This document shows, one piece after another, positions 16,066 to 23,553 of a stretch of DNA of 41,843 bases. A program made the translations under genes and the position numbers. Every line of letters starts with the position of its first letter. Position 1 is the first letter of the stretch. Under the pieces are notes generated by a model. The model saw only the letters and a list, made by a program, of their open reading frames with translations. It was not told where the DNA came from and ran no database searches. The DNA lies in assembly GCA_002239105.1 (NCBI GenBank), contig MPNQ01000028.1, positions 1-41,843 of the forward strand. Reading direction: 5' to 3'. Origin of the DNA: a marine group bacterium Sva0996 bin134. Lineage in GTDB: Bacteria; Actinomycetota; Acidimicrobiia; Acidimicrobiales; Bin134.

Positions 16066-17414
16066 GTTCCGCTGAGCTGCCGCGGGTCCGGTTCGCACCC
16101 TCGCCCACCGGCTACCTCCATGTCGGTTCTGCTCGAACGGCCCTGTTCAACTGGCTGTATGCCCGTTCCACCGGCGGGACCATGGTGCTGCGGATCGAGG
16201 ACACCGACGAGAGCCGCAACCGCCCCGAGCTGACCGACGCCATCTTCGAATACCTGGAGTGGCTGGGCATCGACTACGACGAGGGGCCGCTGTACCAGTC
16301 GGAGCGTCGGGAGCGGCACCGAAAAGCCGTGCAACAGCTGCTGGACGGCGACCGGGCCTATCTGTGCGACGCCGATGACAACGAGCTGCCCGGCACCGAG
16401 ATGGCCGCCGGCCGGGCGGTGCGATTCCGCACCCCGGAGGGGACGACGGTGATCGACGATGTGATCCGGGGCGAGGTCGCAGTGGACCACACCCAGCTGG
16501 GCGACTTCGTGATCTGGCGCTCCGACGGCTCACCCACCTTCGTGCTGGCCAATGCAGTGGACGATGCCGACATGGCCATTACCCATGCCATCCGGGGCGA
16601 GGACCTGCTGTCGAGCACCCCCCGGGCGGTATTGGTGGCCGAGGCACTGGGGGCCGCCCCGCCGATCTACGCCCATCTGCCGCTCTTGGTGAACGAGCAG
16701 CGCAAGAAACTGTCCAAGCGCCGCGACGACGTGTCGCTGGAGAGCTACCGCCAGCAGGGCTACTTGGCCTCGGCGATGGCCAACTACCTGGCGCTGTTGG
16801 GCTGGGGGCCGCGCGACGGGGTGGAGATCCGGCCTATGGCCGAGATCATCGAGCAGTTCCGGCTGGAGGATGTCAACAAGGCTCCGGCCTTCTTCGACCT
16901 AGCCAAGCTGGAGCACTTCAACGGGGTCTACATCCGCGGGCTAGAACCCGATGCGCTCCTGGCCGCGCTGGCACCGCATCTGGAATCCGACCAGGCGCCA
17001 TGGCCGCCCGAGCGCTACCGCCCCGACGTGGTCGCCTCGATGATCCCGCTGGTGCAAGAGAAACTACGCACCCTGTCTGACATCCAGCGCCAAGTGGACT
17101 GGCTGTTCTGTCCCGACCCCTCCATGGACGAAAAGTCCTGGGACAAGTCGGTCGTGCGGGGCAAGGCCTCAGTCGAGATCCTCGACGGCACCATCGCCGC
17201 CCTGGCCGACTGCCCCTGGGACCCGGACACCGTCAAAGACACTGTGTTCGCCGTCGGTGAGGCTCACGGAGTCAACCGCTCCAAATCCCAAGCCCCCGTC
17301 CGCGTCGCGGTCACCGGCCGCTCAGTAGGCCCCCCACTCTTCGAGCCCATGGTCGACCACCTCACCCGCGAAGAAGTCCTCCGCCGCCTCCAAGCGGCGC
17401 GCTCCCAGCTCTGA
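16062..17414 (+). CDS. gltX: Glutamyl-tRNA synthetase
   Basis: Charges tRNA-Glu, and in organisms lacking GlnRS also mischarges tRNA-Gln. Class I synthetase motifs are clear: 'FAPSPTGYLHVGSART' with the HIGH equivalent at residues 20-23, 'RIEDTDESRN', 'RGEDLLSSTPR', and the KMSKS equivalent 'KLSKR' at 216-220. At 450 residues it is slightly shorter than many bacterial enzymes. The start is GTG 16062, overlapping the previous stop. A tRNA-Gln gene lies 60 bases downstream, a fitting neighbour if this enzyme is non-discriminating, which cannot be decided here. Confidence 0.95.
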   Translation: MSSAELPRVRFAPSPTGYLHVGSARTALFNWLYARSTGGTMVLRIEDTDESRNRPELTDAIFEYLEWLGIDYDEGPLYQSERRERHRKAVQQLLDGDRAYLCDADDNELPGTEMAAGRAVRFRTPEGTTVIDDVIRGEVAVDHTQLGDFVIWRSDGSPTFVLANAVDDADMAITHAIRGEDLLSSTPRAVLVAEALGAAPPIYAHLPLLVNEQRKKLSKRRDDVSLESYRQQGYLASAMANYLALLGWGPRDGVEIRPMAEIIEQFRLEDVNKAPAFFDLAKLEHFNGVYIRGLEPDALLAALAPHLESDQAPWPPERYRPDVVASMIPLVQEKLRTLSDIQRQVDWLFCPDPSMDEKSWDKSVVRGKASVEILDGTIAALADCPWDPDTVKDTVFAVGEAHGVNRSKSQAPVRVAVTGRSVGPPLFEPMVDHLTREEVLRRLQAARSQL

Positions 17415-17474
17415 ATCTCCTGTCGTTAAGCGTTGTTCCCCATTGAGAGCAGGGGAGTACACTGGTCCCTGCTT

Positions 17475-17546
17475 TCGGGAGTGGTGTAATTGGCAACACA
17501 CCGGGTTCTGGTCCCGTCATTGGGGGTTCGAGTCCTCCCTCCCGAG
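17475..17546 (+). tRNA. tRNA-Gln (CTG anticodon)
   Basis: The full cloverleaf is visible. The acceptor TCGGGAG (17475-17481) pairs with CTCCCGA (17539-17545). A D arm follows, then an anticodon loop TTCTGGT with CTG at 17508-17510, a 4-base variable loop, and a T arm with loop TTCGAGT. The discriminator base is G17546. CCA is not fully encoded (CAA follows). TACACT at 17458-17463 may be its -10 box. Confidence 0.95.
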
Positions 17547-17566
17547 CAAACTAACCTGCCTAAATC

Positions 17567-17929
17567 CTGATCTCGTTCGATATCGATGGCACGCTGGAGT
17601 GCGGCGACCCGCCCGGGCCGATCCTGCTGGAGGCCATGCGACAAGCCAAGGCCATGGGTTATGTGGTGGGCAGCGGCTCCGACCGGGTGCGCTCTGACCA
17701 GCAGCGCCTGTGGGACATCCACGGGATCGACGTGGATTTTGTGGGGGGCAAGCACCACCTCGACGAGGTGCGCAACCAGTTTGAGGCTTCCCGCTACATC
17801 CACATCGGCGACACCGACGTCGACCGTTACTACGCCGAGGCGGCCGGGTTTGAGTTCCTGCACGTTGACGATCTGAACGGCGTCTCCAACGCGCTGGCCG
17901 GCACCGACTTCTTCGACTGGCTGGGCTAA
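17567..17929 (+). CDS. Small HAD-superfamily phosphatase with a non-standard start codon
   Basis: The reading frame contains HAD motif I 'FDIDGTLE' almost at its start, a motif II-like 'VGSGSDR', and motif IV 'GDTDVDRYYAEAAGF'. The frame is closed upstream by TAA at 17561-17563, so the only codons available before motif I are ATC 17564, CTG 17567, ATC 17570 and TCG 17573. CTG 17567 gives 'LISFDIDGTL', which fits the family. The first standard start, ATG 17636, would remove the catalytic Asp. With CTG the product is 120 residues, a minimal HAD without a cap domain. It begins 20 bases after the tRNA-Gln and has no Shine-Dalgarno sequence, so it may be translated from the RNA released by tRNA processing. 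The substrate is unknown. Confidence 0.7.
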   Translation: MISFDIDGTLECGDPPGPILLEAMRQAKAMGYVVGSGSDRVRSDQQRLWDIHGIDVDFVGGKHHLDEVRNQFEASRYIHIGDTDVDRYYAEAAGFEFLHVDDLNGVSNALAGTDFFDWLG

Positions 17930-19062
17930 GCCCTCAGGCGCCGCAGGTCAGCCAGCGCTTCTTGCAGGGCCTGGGCGGCGGCATCCACGTCGTCGTCGGT
18001 GGTCGTCCACCCCACTGAGAGACGCAGCGAGTGGTGGGCGTCAACGCCCATGGCCTCTAGCACCGGGGACGGCTCCAGCGACTCCGAGGCGCAGGAACTG
18101 CCGGAGTGGGCGGCCACACCGACCCGATCCAGAGCGATCAACACGGCTTGGGGCTCCACGTCGCTGATGCCCAGACACACCAGGTGGGGCAGGCACTGGG
18201 TTCGATGGCCGTAGAGCACGACACCCTCGATGCGTTGAGCCCGGTCGCGGAGCGTGTCGGTTTGAGTTTGAGCTCGGCTGGCCTCTTGTTCCAATCCGCG
18301 GTCTTCGAGCACCGCGCAGGCAGCGGCGAAACCGGCGATGGCCGCGCCGTTCTCCAGCCCCGCCCGCCGGGCTCGTTCTTGGTCACCGCCCTCCAGAAGC
18401 GGCACCAAACGCAGTCCCCGGCGCACCAACAGGGCGCCGATGCCCGGAGGGCCGCCGAATTTGTGGGCGCTGATCGACATCAGATCGGCCCCGATCTCGG
18501 CAAAGTCGATTGAGACCCGGCCCGCGGCCGCGGCGGCGTCCACATGGACCAGCACATCGGGGGACCGCTCTCGGCAGGCGGCGACCACCTCGGCAACCGG
18601 CTGCACTGTGCCCACCTCGTGGTTGGCCCACTGACAGTGGATCGCCGCGGTGTTTGGCCCGATGGCCGCAGCCATCTCGTAGGGGTCCACCCTCCCGGTG
18701 CTGTCCACCCCGACCACGGTGACCTGGTGATTCTGGCCTTCGAGCCGTTGCGCCGACAGGCGCACTGCGGAGTGCTCCACCGCGCTGAGCGCTTGATGGG
18801 TTCCCCGGTGCGACGCCCCCTGCACTGCGGCGGCGATCGACTCGGTGGCCCCGCTGGTGAACACAACTTCACGGGAGCGGGCGCCGAAGCAGTCGGCCAC
18901 CTGCTGTCGGGCCTCCTCGATTTCGTAGCGGGCGCCCAGCGCCTCGGCGTGCATCCGGGAGGGGTCGCCGTGGCCGGCGGCCCACCAGCGATTCATGGCT
19001 GCCAGCGCCTCGGGCCGGATGGGCGAGGTGGAAGCGTGGTCGAGATAGTGGCGACCGGTCAC
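17926..19062 (-). CDS. Cysteine desulfurase (NifS/IscS family)
   Basis: A PLP enzyme that takes sulfur from cysteine for Fe-S clusters or tRNA thiolation. The 378-residue product shows 'YLDHASTSPIRPEAL' at the N-terminus, 'FTSGATESIAAAV' near residue 68, the PLP Lys201 in 'SAHKFGGPPGIGAL', 'EGGDQERARRAGLEN' near 224, and the persulfide Cys324 in 'SGSSCASE'. The start is taken as GTG 19062, because the longer open frame upstream is antisense to mrp and has no similarity. It is divergent from mrp (39 bases apart), and its stop codon overlaps that of the convergent HAD gene. The IscS-versus-SufS assignment and the target pathway are unclear. Confidence 0.92.
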   Translation of the reverse strand: MTGRHYLDHASTSPIRPEALAAMNRWWAAGHGDPSRMHAEALGARYEIEEARQQVADCFGARSREVVFTSGATESIAAAVQGASHRGTHQALSAVEHSAVRLSAQRLEGQNHQVTVVGVDSTGRVDPYEMAAAIGPNTAAIHCQWANHEVGTVQPVAEVVAACRERSPDVLVHVDAAAAAGRVSIDFAEIGADLMSISAHKFGGPPGIGALLVRRGLRLVPLLEGGDQERARRAGLENGAAIAGFAAACAVLEDRGLEQEASRAQTQTDTLRDRAQRIEGVVLYGHRTQCLPHLVCLGISDVEPQAVLIALDRVGVAAHSGSSCASESLEPSPVLEAMGVDAHHSLRLSVGWTTTDDDVDAAAQALQEALADLRRLRA

Positions 19063-19101
19063 GGCACAGGGATTTCTGGGTCGATGCCGTAATCTACCGG
19101 C

Positions 19102-19944
19102 ATGGCTCCCGCAGGCGACACACCCGCACCGCCACCCCGGACCATTCCCTTCGCCGATCCCGGCTCCTCGACGCGGGTGATGCTGATCGCCTCCGGCAAG
19201 GGGGGTGTGGGCAAATCGTCGGTCACGGTGAACCTGGGGGTGGCCCTGGCCGCGGCAGGGCATCGCACCGCGGTGGTCGACGCCGACGTATGGGGCTTCT
19301 CCGTCCCCAAGATGTTGGGTATCGACCAGTTGCCGCAGATGGTCGACGAGATGATCGTGCCCCCCGAGGCCCACGGCGTGCGGTGCATCTCGATGGGGTT
19401 CTTCGCCGAGGAAGACCAAGCTGTGATCTGGCGGGGTCCGATGCTCCACAAGGCGCTGGAGCAATTCCTCACCGACGTGGCCTGGGACGACCCCGAATTT
19501 CTGCTGGTGGACCTGCCGCCGGGCACCGGGGACATTTCCATCTCCCTGGCCCAATTCCTGCCCCGCTCCGAGGTGTATGTGGTGACCACCCCTCAACCCG
19601 CGGCCCAAAGGGTGGCCCAGCGGGCTGCGTCCATGGCCGAGAAGGTGAACCTCACCGTGCGAGGGGTGATCGAGAACATGAGCTGGTTCACCGGCGACGA
19701 CGGCAAGCGGTATGAGCTGTTCGGTGCCGGCGGAGGCCAAGAGCTGGCCGATCGGCTCGAAGTGCCCCTGATCGGGAAGGTGCCGTTGTTGCCCGAGCTG
19801 CGAGAGGGGGCTGACGAGGGCCGTCCCATCGCCGCGGTGGCCCCTGGCTCCGAGGCCGGCCGGGCGTTCTCGGCGATGGCCTCCCACCTGGTGGACAACC
19901 CTCCGCCTCGGCGGATCTACAGCCCAGAGCTAAAGATCAACTAG
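19102..19944 (+). CDS. mrp: Mrp/NBP35-family P-loop ATPase (Fe-S cluster carrier)
   Basis: An ApbC/Mrp-type scaffold or carrier that moves Fe-S clusters to target proteins. The 280-residue product has the deviant Walker A 'GKGGVGKS' (residues 32-39), 'DADVWGFSVPKMLG', and 'LLVDLPPGTGDISIS' as Walker B. The C-terminal region, where many family members have a CxxC that binds the bridging cluster, reads 'ENMSWFTGDDGKRYELFGAGGG' with no cysteine. It also lacks the N-terminal DUF59 (MIP18-like) domain. ATG 19102 fits, with no clear Shine-Dalgarno sequence. The divergent cysteine desulfurase suggests a shared role in cluster assembly, but the missing cysteines make a classical carrier role uncertain. 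Confidence 0.88.
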   Translation: MAPAGDTPAPPPRTIPFADPGSSTRVMLIASGKGGVGKSSVTVNLGVALAAAGHRTAVVDADVWGFSVPKMLGIDQLPQMVDEMIVPPEAHGVRCISMGFFAEEDQAVIWRGPMLHKALEQFLTDVAWDDPEFLLVDLPPGTGDISISLAQFLPRSEVYVVTTPQPAAQRVAQRAASMAEKVNLTVRGVIENMSWFTGDDGKRYELFGAGGGQELADRLEVPLIGKVPLLPELREGADEGRPIAAVAPGSEAGRAFSAMASHLVDNPPPRRIYSPELKIN

Positions 19945-19965
19945 CCAGACCAAGGAGATCAATCT

Positions 19966-20196
19966 ATGAATGTCCGAATCGGCGTAATCCGAAGCCAGAA
20001 GGAGATCGAGGTGGAATTAGACCCCGACTCCGATGTGGATACGGTGAAGAAGGCCATCACTTCGGGTCTGGCATCCGGCGAAATGCTGTGGTTGACCGAC
20101 AACCGAGGGCGCGAGGTGGGGGTTCCGGCCTCCAGCGTGGCCTACGTTGAGCTCGATCCCTCGTCAGCCGGTCGCAACATCGGCTTCGGGAGCTGA
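19966..20196 (+). CDS. DUF3107 family protein
   Basis: A 76-residue protein matching the small actinobacterial DUF3107 family: 'NVRIGVIRSQKEIEVELD' at the start, a helix 'DTVKKAITSGLASGEMLWL', then 'DNRGREVGVPASSVAYVEL'. No biochemical function is known to me. AAGGAG lies 9 bases before the ATG. It lies 21 bases after mrp and 27 bases before the histidine kinase, all on the plus strand, so the three may be co-transcribed. Confidence 0.85.
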   Translation: MNVRIGVIRSQKEIEVELDPDSDVDTVKKAITSGLASGEMLWLTDNRGREVGVPASSVAYVELDPSSAGRNIGFGS

Positions 20197-20223
20197 TTCG
20201 GCCCAAGCCTTTACACTTGGCTG

Positions 20224-21705
20224 ATGGCGAGTCTGGAGGAATTGGCGCCCGGGCTGCCCAAGTCGCGCCTCAACCATCTCCAAAGGCTCATGCGGACGTG
20301 GGCGCCGCTAGCCGACATCTCCTTCGCCGACCTGCTGCTGTACGTGCCCAACGGCCACGCCGCTCACAGCCCGGAGAGCTATGCCATCGCGGCGCAGATC
20401 CGGCCCACCACCGCCCGATCAGTCCACCGCAACAATTTGGTGGGAGCCAGCTTCACCCCCGACGAGCGTCCGCTGGTGGACGTGGCCTACCGGGAGGGCC
20501 GAATCACCGATGGCGGGCGCATCGGCCACGCCGACCAACCCCGCATCCGCACGCTGACCGTGCCGGTGAACTGCCACGGCGAGGTGATCGCGGTAATGGC
20601 CCGGGAGTTCGATCCCGATACCCAGCGGAATCCCGGCGAGCTGGAGATGAGCTACTTCAAGCTTTTTCGGAGGCTGGCGGCCATGATCGCCGAGGGGGAG
20701 TACCCGTTTCCGGTGGACGACATCGAGACGGAGGAGTCTCCCCGGGTGGGCGACGGTTTGATGCTGCTGGACGCCTCGGGCCAGGTTCGGCTTATTTCGC
20801 CCAATGCCGCCTCGGCACTGCACCGCCTTGGCCTGCACAGCGACGTGGAGGGCCGCCGCCTGGTGGATGTGGGCCTGGAGCAGCGGGCCATCCGGGCCGC
20901 GTTCGCCTCTCGCCTGCCTCAGACTGAGGAGATCCAGCACGGCGATCGGGGCACGGTGGTGCTGCGCTGTCTGCCCCTGATCGGCCGAGGAGAGCTAACC
21001 GGAGCGTTGGTGTTGATGCGCGACATCTCCGAGCTGCGCCGCCGGGATCGCCTTTTGATGTCCAAAGACGCCACCATCGCCGAAATCCACCACCGGGTGA
21101 AGAACAACCTTCAGACAGTGTCCTCGCTGTTGCGGCTGCAAGGGCGGCGGGCGGTGGCCGCCGAGGCTCGAGACGCAATCGAGGAGTCGGTGAAGCGCAT
21201 TCGGGCCATCGCCTTGGTCCACGAGATCTTGTCGCGCGACGCCAGCAGCGATGTGCCGTTCGTGGATATCGTGAGGTCGCTGGTGCGGATGGTGGAAGAG
21301 GGGTTGACCGGACCCGACCGGCCGGTGGAGTTCAAGGTGACCGGCGATGCTGGAGAGTTGGCCGCCGATGTGGCCACCCCGCTGGCGGTGGTTTTGAACG
21401 AGTGCTTGCAGAACGTGATGGACCACGCCTATCCCGAGCCGCCCGGCGGGCAGGTGCGGATTGAACTGGACAACGATGGCGACCGGGTGCAGGTGCGGGT
21501 GACCGACGACGGGGTTGGACTGCCGCCCGGTTTCGATGTGGACAGCGCCGATGGTCTGGGAATCGCCATCGTGCAGAATCTGGTGAGCGCCGATCTGCGG
21601 GGGAGCATCACCATGAGCAACGGCGAGGGAGACCCGCCCCGTACCGGAACCGTGGTGGAGGTGGCGATCCCCCTTCTAGGGGGCAGTGCCCCGGCTGGCG
21701 GCTAG
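20224..21705 (+). CDS. pdtaS: PdtaS-type sensor histidine kinase
   Basis: A soluble two-component kinase of 493 residues. Residues ~1-165 form a GAF-type sensor, ~175-275 a PAS domain ('GDGLMLLDASGQVRLISPNAASALHRLG'), then the HisKA_2 motif 'EIHHRVKNNLQTVSSLLRLQ' with the likely phospho-His290, and a C-terminal ATPase domain with 'NECLQNVMDHAYP' and 'DDGVGLPPGFD'. This is the layout of mycobacterial PdtaS, whose partner PdtaR is an antiterminator; no PdtaR is seen here. There are no membrane segments. It ends with a 4-base overlap against the convergent whiB1 gene. As I recall, whiB1 and pdtaS are also neighbours in Mycobacterium, which supports orthology. Confidence 0.92.
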   Translation: MASLEELAPGLPKSRLNHLQRLMRTWAPLADISFADLLLYVPNGHAAHSPESYAIAAQIRPTTARSVHRNNLVGASFTPDERPLVDVAYREGRITDGGRIGHADQPRIRTLTVPVNCHGEVIAVMAREFDPDTQRNPGELEMSYFKLFRRLAAMIAEGEYPFPVDDIETEESPRVGDGLMLLDASGQVRLISPNAASALHRLGLHSDVEGRRLVDVGLEQRAIRAAFASRLPQTEEIQHGDRGTVVLRCLPLIGRGELTGALVLMRDISELRRRDRLLMSKDATIAEIHHRVKNNLQTVSSLLRLQGRRAVAAEARDAIEESVKRIRAIALVHEILSRDASSDVPFVDIVRSLVRMVEEGLTGPDRPVEFKVTGDAGELAADVATPLAVVLNECLQNVMDHAYPEPPGGQVRIELDNDGDRVQVRVTDDGVGLPPGFDVDSADGLGIAIVQNLVSADLRGSITMSNGEGDPPRTGTVVEVAIPLLGGSAPAGG

Positions 21706-22007
21706 GCCAAGGTGATCGCAGCTTCGCGCTGCTCGGCCACCCGTCGGCGGCGGAGCGTGCGGCGCTCGTCTTCGGAAGTCCCACCCCAAATGCCGGAGTC
21801 CTGGTTGGTGGCCAGAGCGAATTCCAGGCAATCGTCCTGGGCGAGGCAGTTCTGGCACACCACTTTGGCCGACTGGATCTGCTCCAGAGCCAAGCCCGTG
21901 CTGCCGACGGGGAAGAAGAGATCGGGGTCGGTGTCACGGCATGCCGCCTGGCATCGCCAGTCATTCGCCGCGTTCTCCAGGTTTTCTAGCAAGCTTTTGT
22001 AAATCAC
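21702..22007 (-). CDS. whiB1: WhiB1-type Fe-S transcriptional regulator
   Basis: A 101-residue Wbl protein. The four cluster ligands are Cys23, Cys51, Cys54 and Cys60 ('AACRD', then 'CQNC', then 'DDC'); an extra Cys19 lies in 'DWRCQ'. The turn 'GIWGG' and the basic tail 'DERRTLRRRRVAEQ' for DNA binding follow. 'DPDLFFPVGSTGLALEQIQSAKVVCQNC' resembles mycobacterial WhiB1, an NO-sensitive regulator that binds the sigma-A subunit. The start is GTG 22007, with no Shine-Dalgarno sequence, matching a leaderless transcript from the promoter just upstream. The N-terminus is ~14 residues longer than in WhiB1. Confidence 0.93.
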   Translation of the reverse strand: MIYKSLLENLENAANDWRCQAACRDTDPDLFFPVGSTGLALEQIQSAKVVCQNCLAQDDCLEFALATNQDSGIWGGTSEDERRTLRRRRVAEQREAAITLA

Positions 22008-22016
22008 GCAGGGATA

Positions 22017-22045
22017 AGGATAGGGGTGGTCAAGTGGTGTGGCAA
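22017..22045 (-). promoter_or_regulatory. Predicted promoter of whiB1
   Basis: On the minus strand, TTGCCA (22040-22045), a 17-base spacer and TATCCT (22017-22022). The -10 ends 9 bases before the GTG start, so the mRNA would have a leader of only two or three bases. Confidence 0.5.
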
Positions 22046-22134
22046 GAGGGGCTAGTGAGGTTTGTGTTTATTGTTGATAATCCTGTTGGTCCTGTGAGTA
22101 TGGGTTTTGTGAGCGGAAAGGCAAGATTGGTGAC

Positions 22135-22845
22135 GTGAGGGTTATCGCCCATCGGGGGGCATCGGCAGCCGAGCGGGAGAACACCCTGGAAGCGTTCCGT
22201 GCCGCGGTGCGGCTGAACGCCGATGGGGTGGAGCTAGATGTGAGGCGGACGGCCAACGACGTGCTGGTGGTTCACCACGACGCCCATCTGCCCGACGGTC
22301 GGGCCATTGTGGAATTGCAGGATGACGAGCTCCCCGACTGGGTACCGACGCTGGCCGAGGTCATGGAAGTGTGCCGGGACCCGGCGGTGGACCGGGAGTT
22401 TGTGATCAACATCGAGATCAAGAGCGCGCCCGGGGATCCCGACTACGACGCCGAACACCAGGTTTCGGCCGCGGTGGCCGGGCTGGTGCTGGGATGGGGA
22501 ATAGGCGAGGTGGGCAACGACGTGATCGTCTCGTCGTTCGACATGGAGGCCCTCGACCGGATCAGGGCCATCGATCCCGGAATCCCCACCGCGTATCTGA
22601 CCTTCGAAGTGCTGGCCCCCGACCTGTTGGTGGGCCGGGTTGTCGCCGCTGGCCACTCCGCCATCCACCCCTACTTTGCCTCAACCAGCCGGGCCCTCAT
22701 CGACGCCGCCCACGCCGCCGGCCTTGAGGTGAACGTCTGGACTGTCAACGACCCCGACCAAATCGCCCAACTCGCCGCCCTGGGTGCCGACGCGGTGATT
22801 ACCGATGTGCCTGATGTCGCCCGCGAGGCACTGGGCAAGATCTAG
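22135..22845 (+). CDS. Glycerophosphodiester phosphodiesterase
   Basis: Hydrolyses glycerophosphodiesters from lipid turnover to glycerol-3-phosphate and an alcohol. The 236-residue product has the GDPD TIM-barrel motifs: 'VIAHRGASAAERENTLEAF' at the N-terminus (catalytic His, metal Glu), 'GVELDVRRTANDVLVVHHDAHLPDG' (metal residues and second catalytic His), 'FVINIEIKSAP', and a C-terminal 'GLEVNVWTVNDPDQIAQLAALGADAVITDVPD'. There is no signal peptide, so it is cytoplasmic. The start is GTG 22135 with a weak Shine-Dalgarno sequence; GATAAT near 22074 may be its -10 box. It is the last core gene before the accessory region. Confidence 0.93.
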   Translation: MRVIAHRGASAAERENTLEAFRAAVRLNADGVELDVRRTANDVLVVHHDAHLPDGRAIVELQDDELPDWVPTLAEVMEVCRDPAVDREFVINIEIKSAPGDPDYDAEHQVSAAVAGLVLGWGIGEVGNDVIVSSFDMEALDRIRAIDPGIPTAYLTFEVLAPDLLVGRVVAAGHSAIHPYFASTSRALIDAAHAAGLEVNVWTVNDPDQIAQLAALGADAVITDVPDVAREALGKI

Positions 22846-22852
22846 TCGAACA

Positions 22853-23323
22853 CGAGCTAGTTGCCCGCTGACAGACGGCCCGACCCGCCCGGCCAAAGGC
22901 ATCGAAATCCTGGGCGCTGGCCGCGTCCACCAACACTGTCTCATTTACCAGCCCCTGCGGAGCGGCTCGGGCGATCTGCTTCGCATGAGCCTCGGGAATC
23001 TCTCCGGTGCCCAATGCGTCCAGCGCTTTTGGCACCTAGGTGGGTTGCTCGGCTATCTCCACCTCGCGCTTCGCCTGCCGTCGGGAGGCTTGCAACTCTT
23101 CACAAGCCATTCGCCGTGCCATCCCATCGGTACTGCGTCGGGCATATTCGGCCAGCGCCGTGGCCTTCATTGCCGCCAGCTTGGACTCAGCCCCTTTGAT
23201 CTCTCCCAGCCGCTGCCGCAGCCCCGAAAGCGTCAACCCAGCTACGTCAACCACCTCCGGCCACACCAGTTTGCCGGCTGCTCCATCAGCCCATTTCCCC
23301 TCTTCAGAGACCATAAACTCCAT
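22853..23323 (-). pseudogene. DUF222 (13E12-type) HNH protein remnant with an in-frame stop
   Basis: From ATG 23323 the frame encodes a DUF222-like N-terminal half ('GLRQRLGEIKGAESKLAAMKATALAEYARR', then 'RRQAKREVEIAEQ'). TAG at 23036-23038 interrupts it, and the same frame continues as 'VPKALDALGTGEIPEAHAKQIARAAP'. DUF222 proteins usually run to 400 or more residues and end in an HNH nuclease domain; here similarity stops around 22853, just beyond the GDPD stop codon, and the HNH part is missing. So it carries both a nonsense codon and a 3' deletion. DUF222-HNH genes are common, often mobile, in actinobacteria. Confidence 0.75.
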
Positions 23324-23553
23324 GTAGCAAGTCTATCGACGCCTGTGACAGCTTCTGTCTTGGAATTGAAGCATGCCGCACACGATGGGAACGCTCAAGC
23401 AATGGGCTCGACCCGGTACAGGAACCGCATGGAAACACCCTTCTCTGGGATCCTGTAAATCAACCTTTGGAGAAACCCTTGTCCATAGGTTCGCTGGACA
23501 AGACGAGACGGACATCCCGCCCAATTGTCACACCCCATCGGTAGGGTTTCTGC

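Noticed and set aside
19063..19887. The 275-codon upstream extension of the cysteine desulfurase frame.
   Set aside because: It is antisense to mrp, is rich in His, Gly and Arg as typical of shadow frames, and lies before the family's normal N-terminus.
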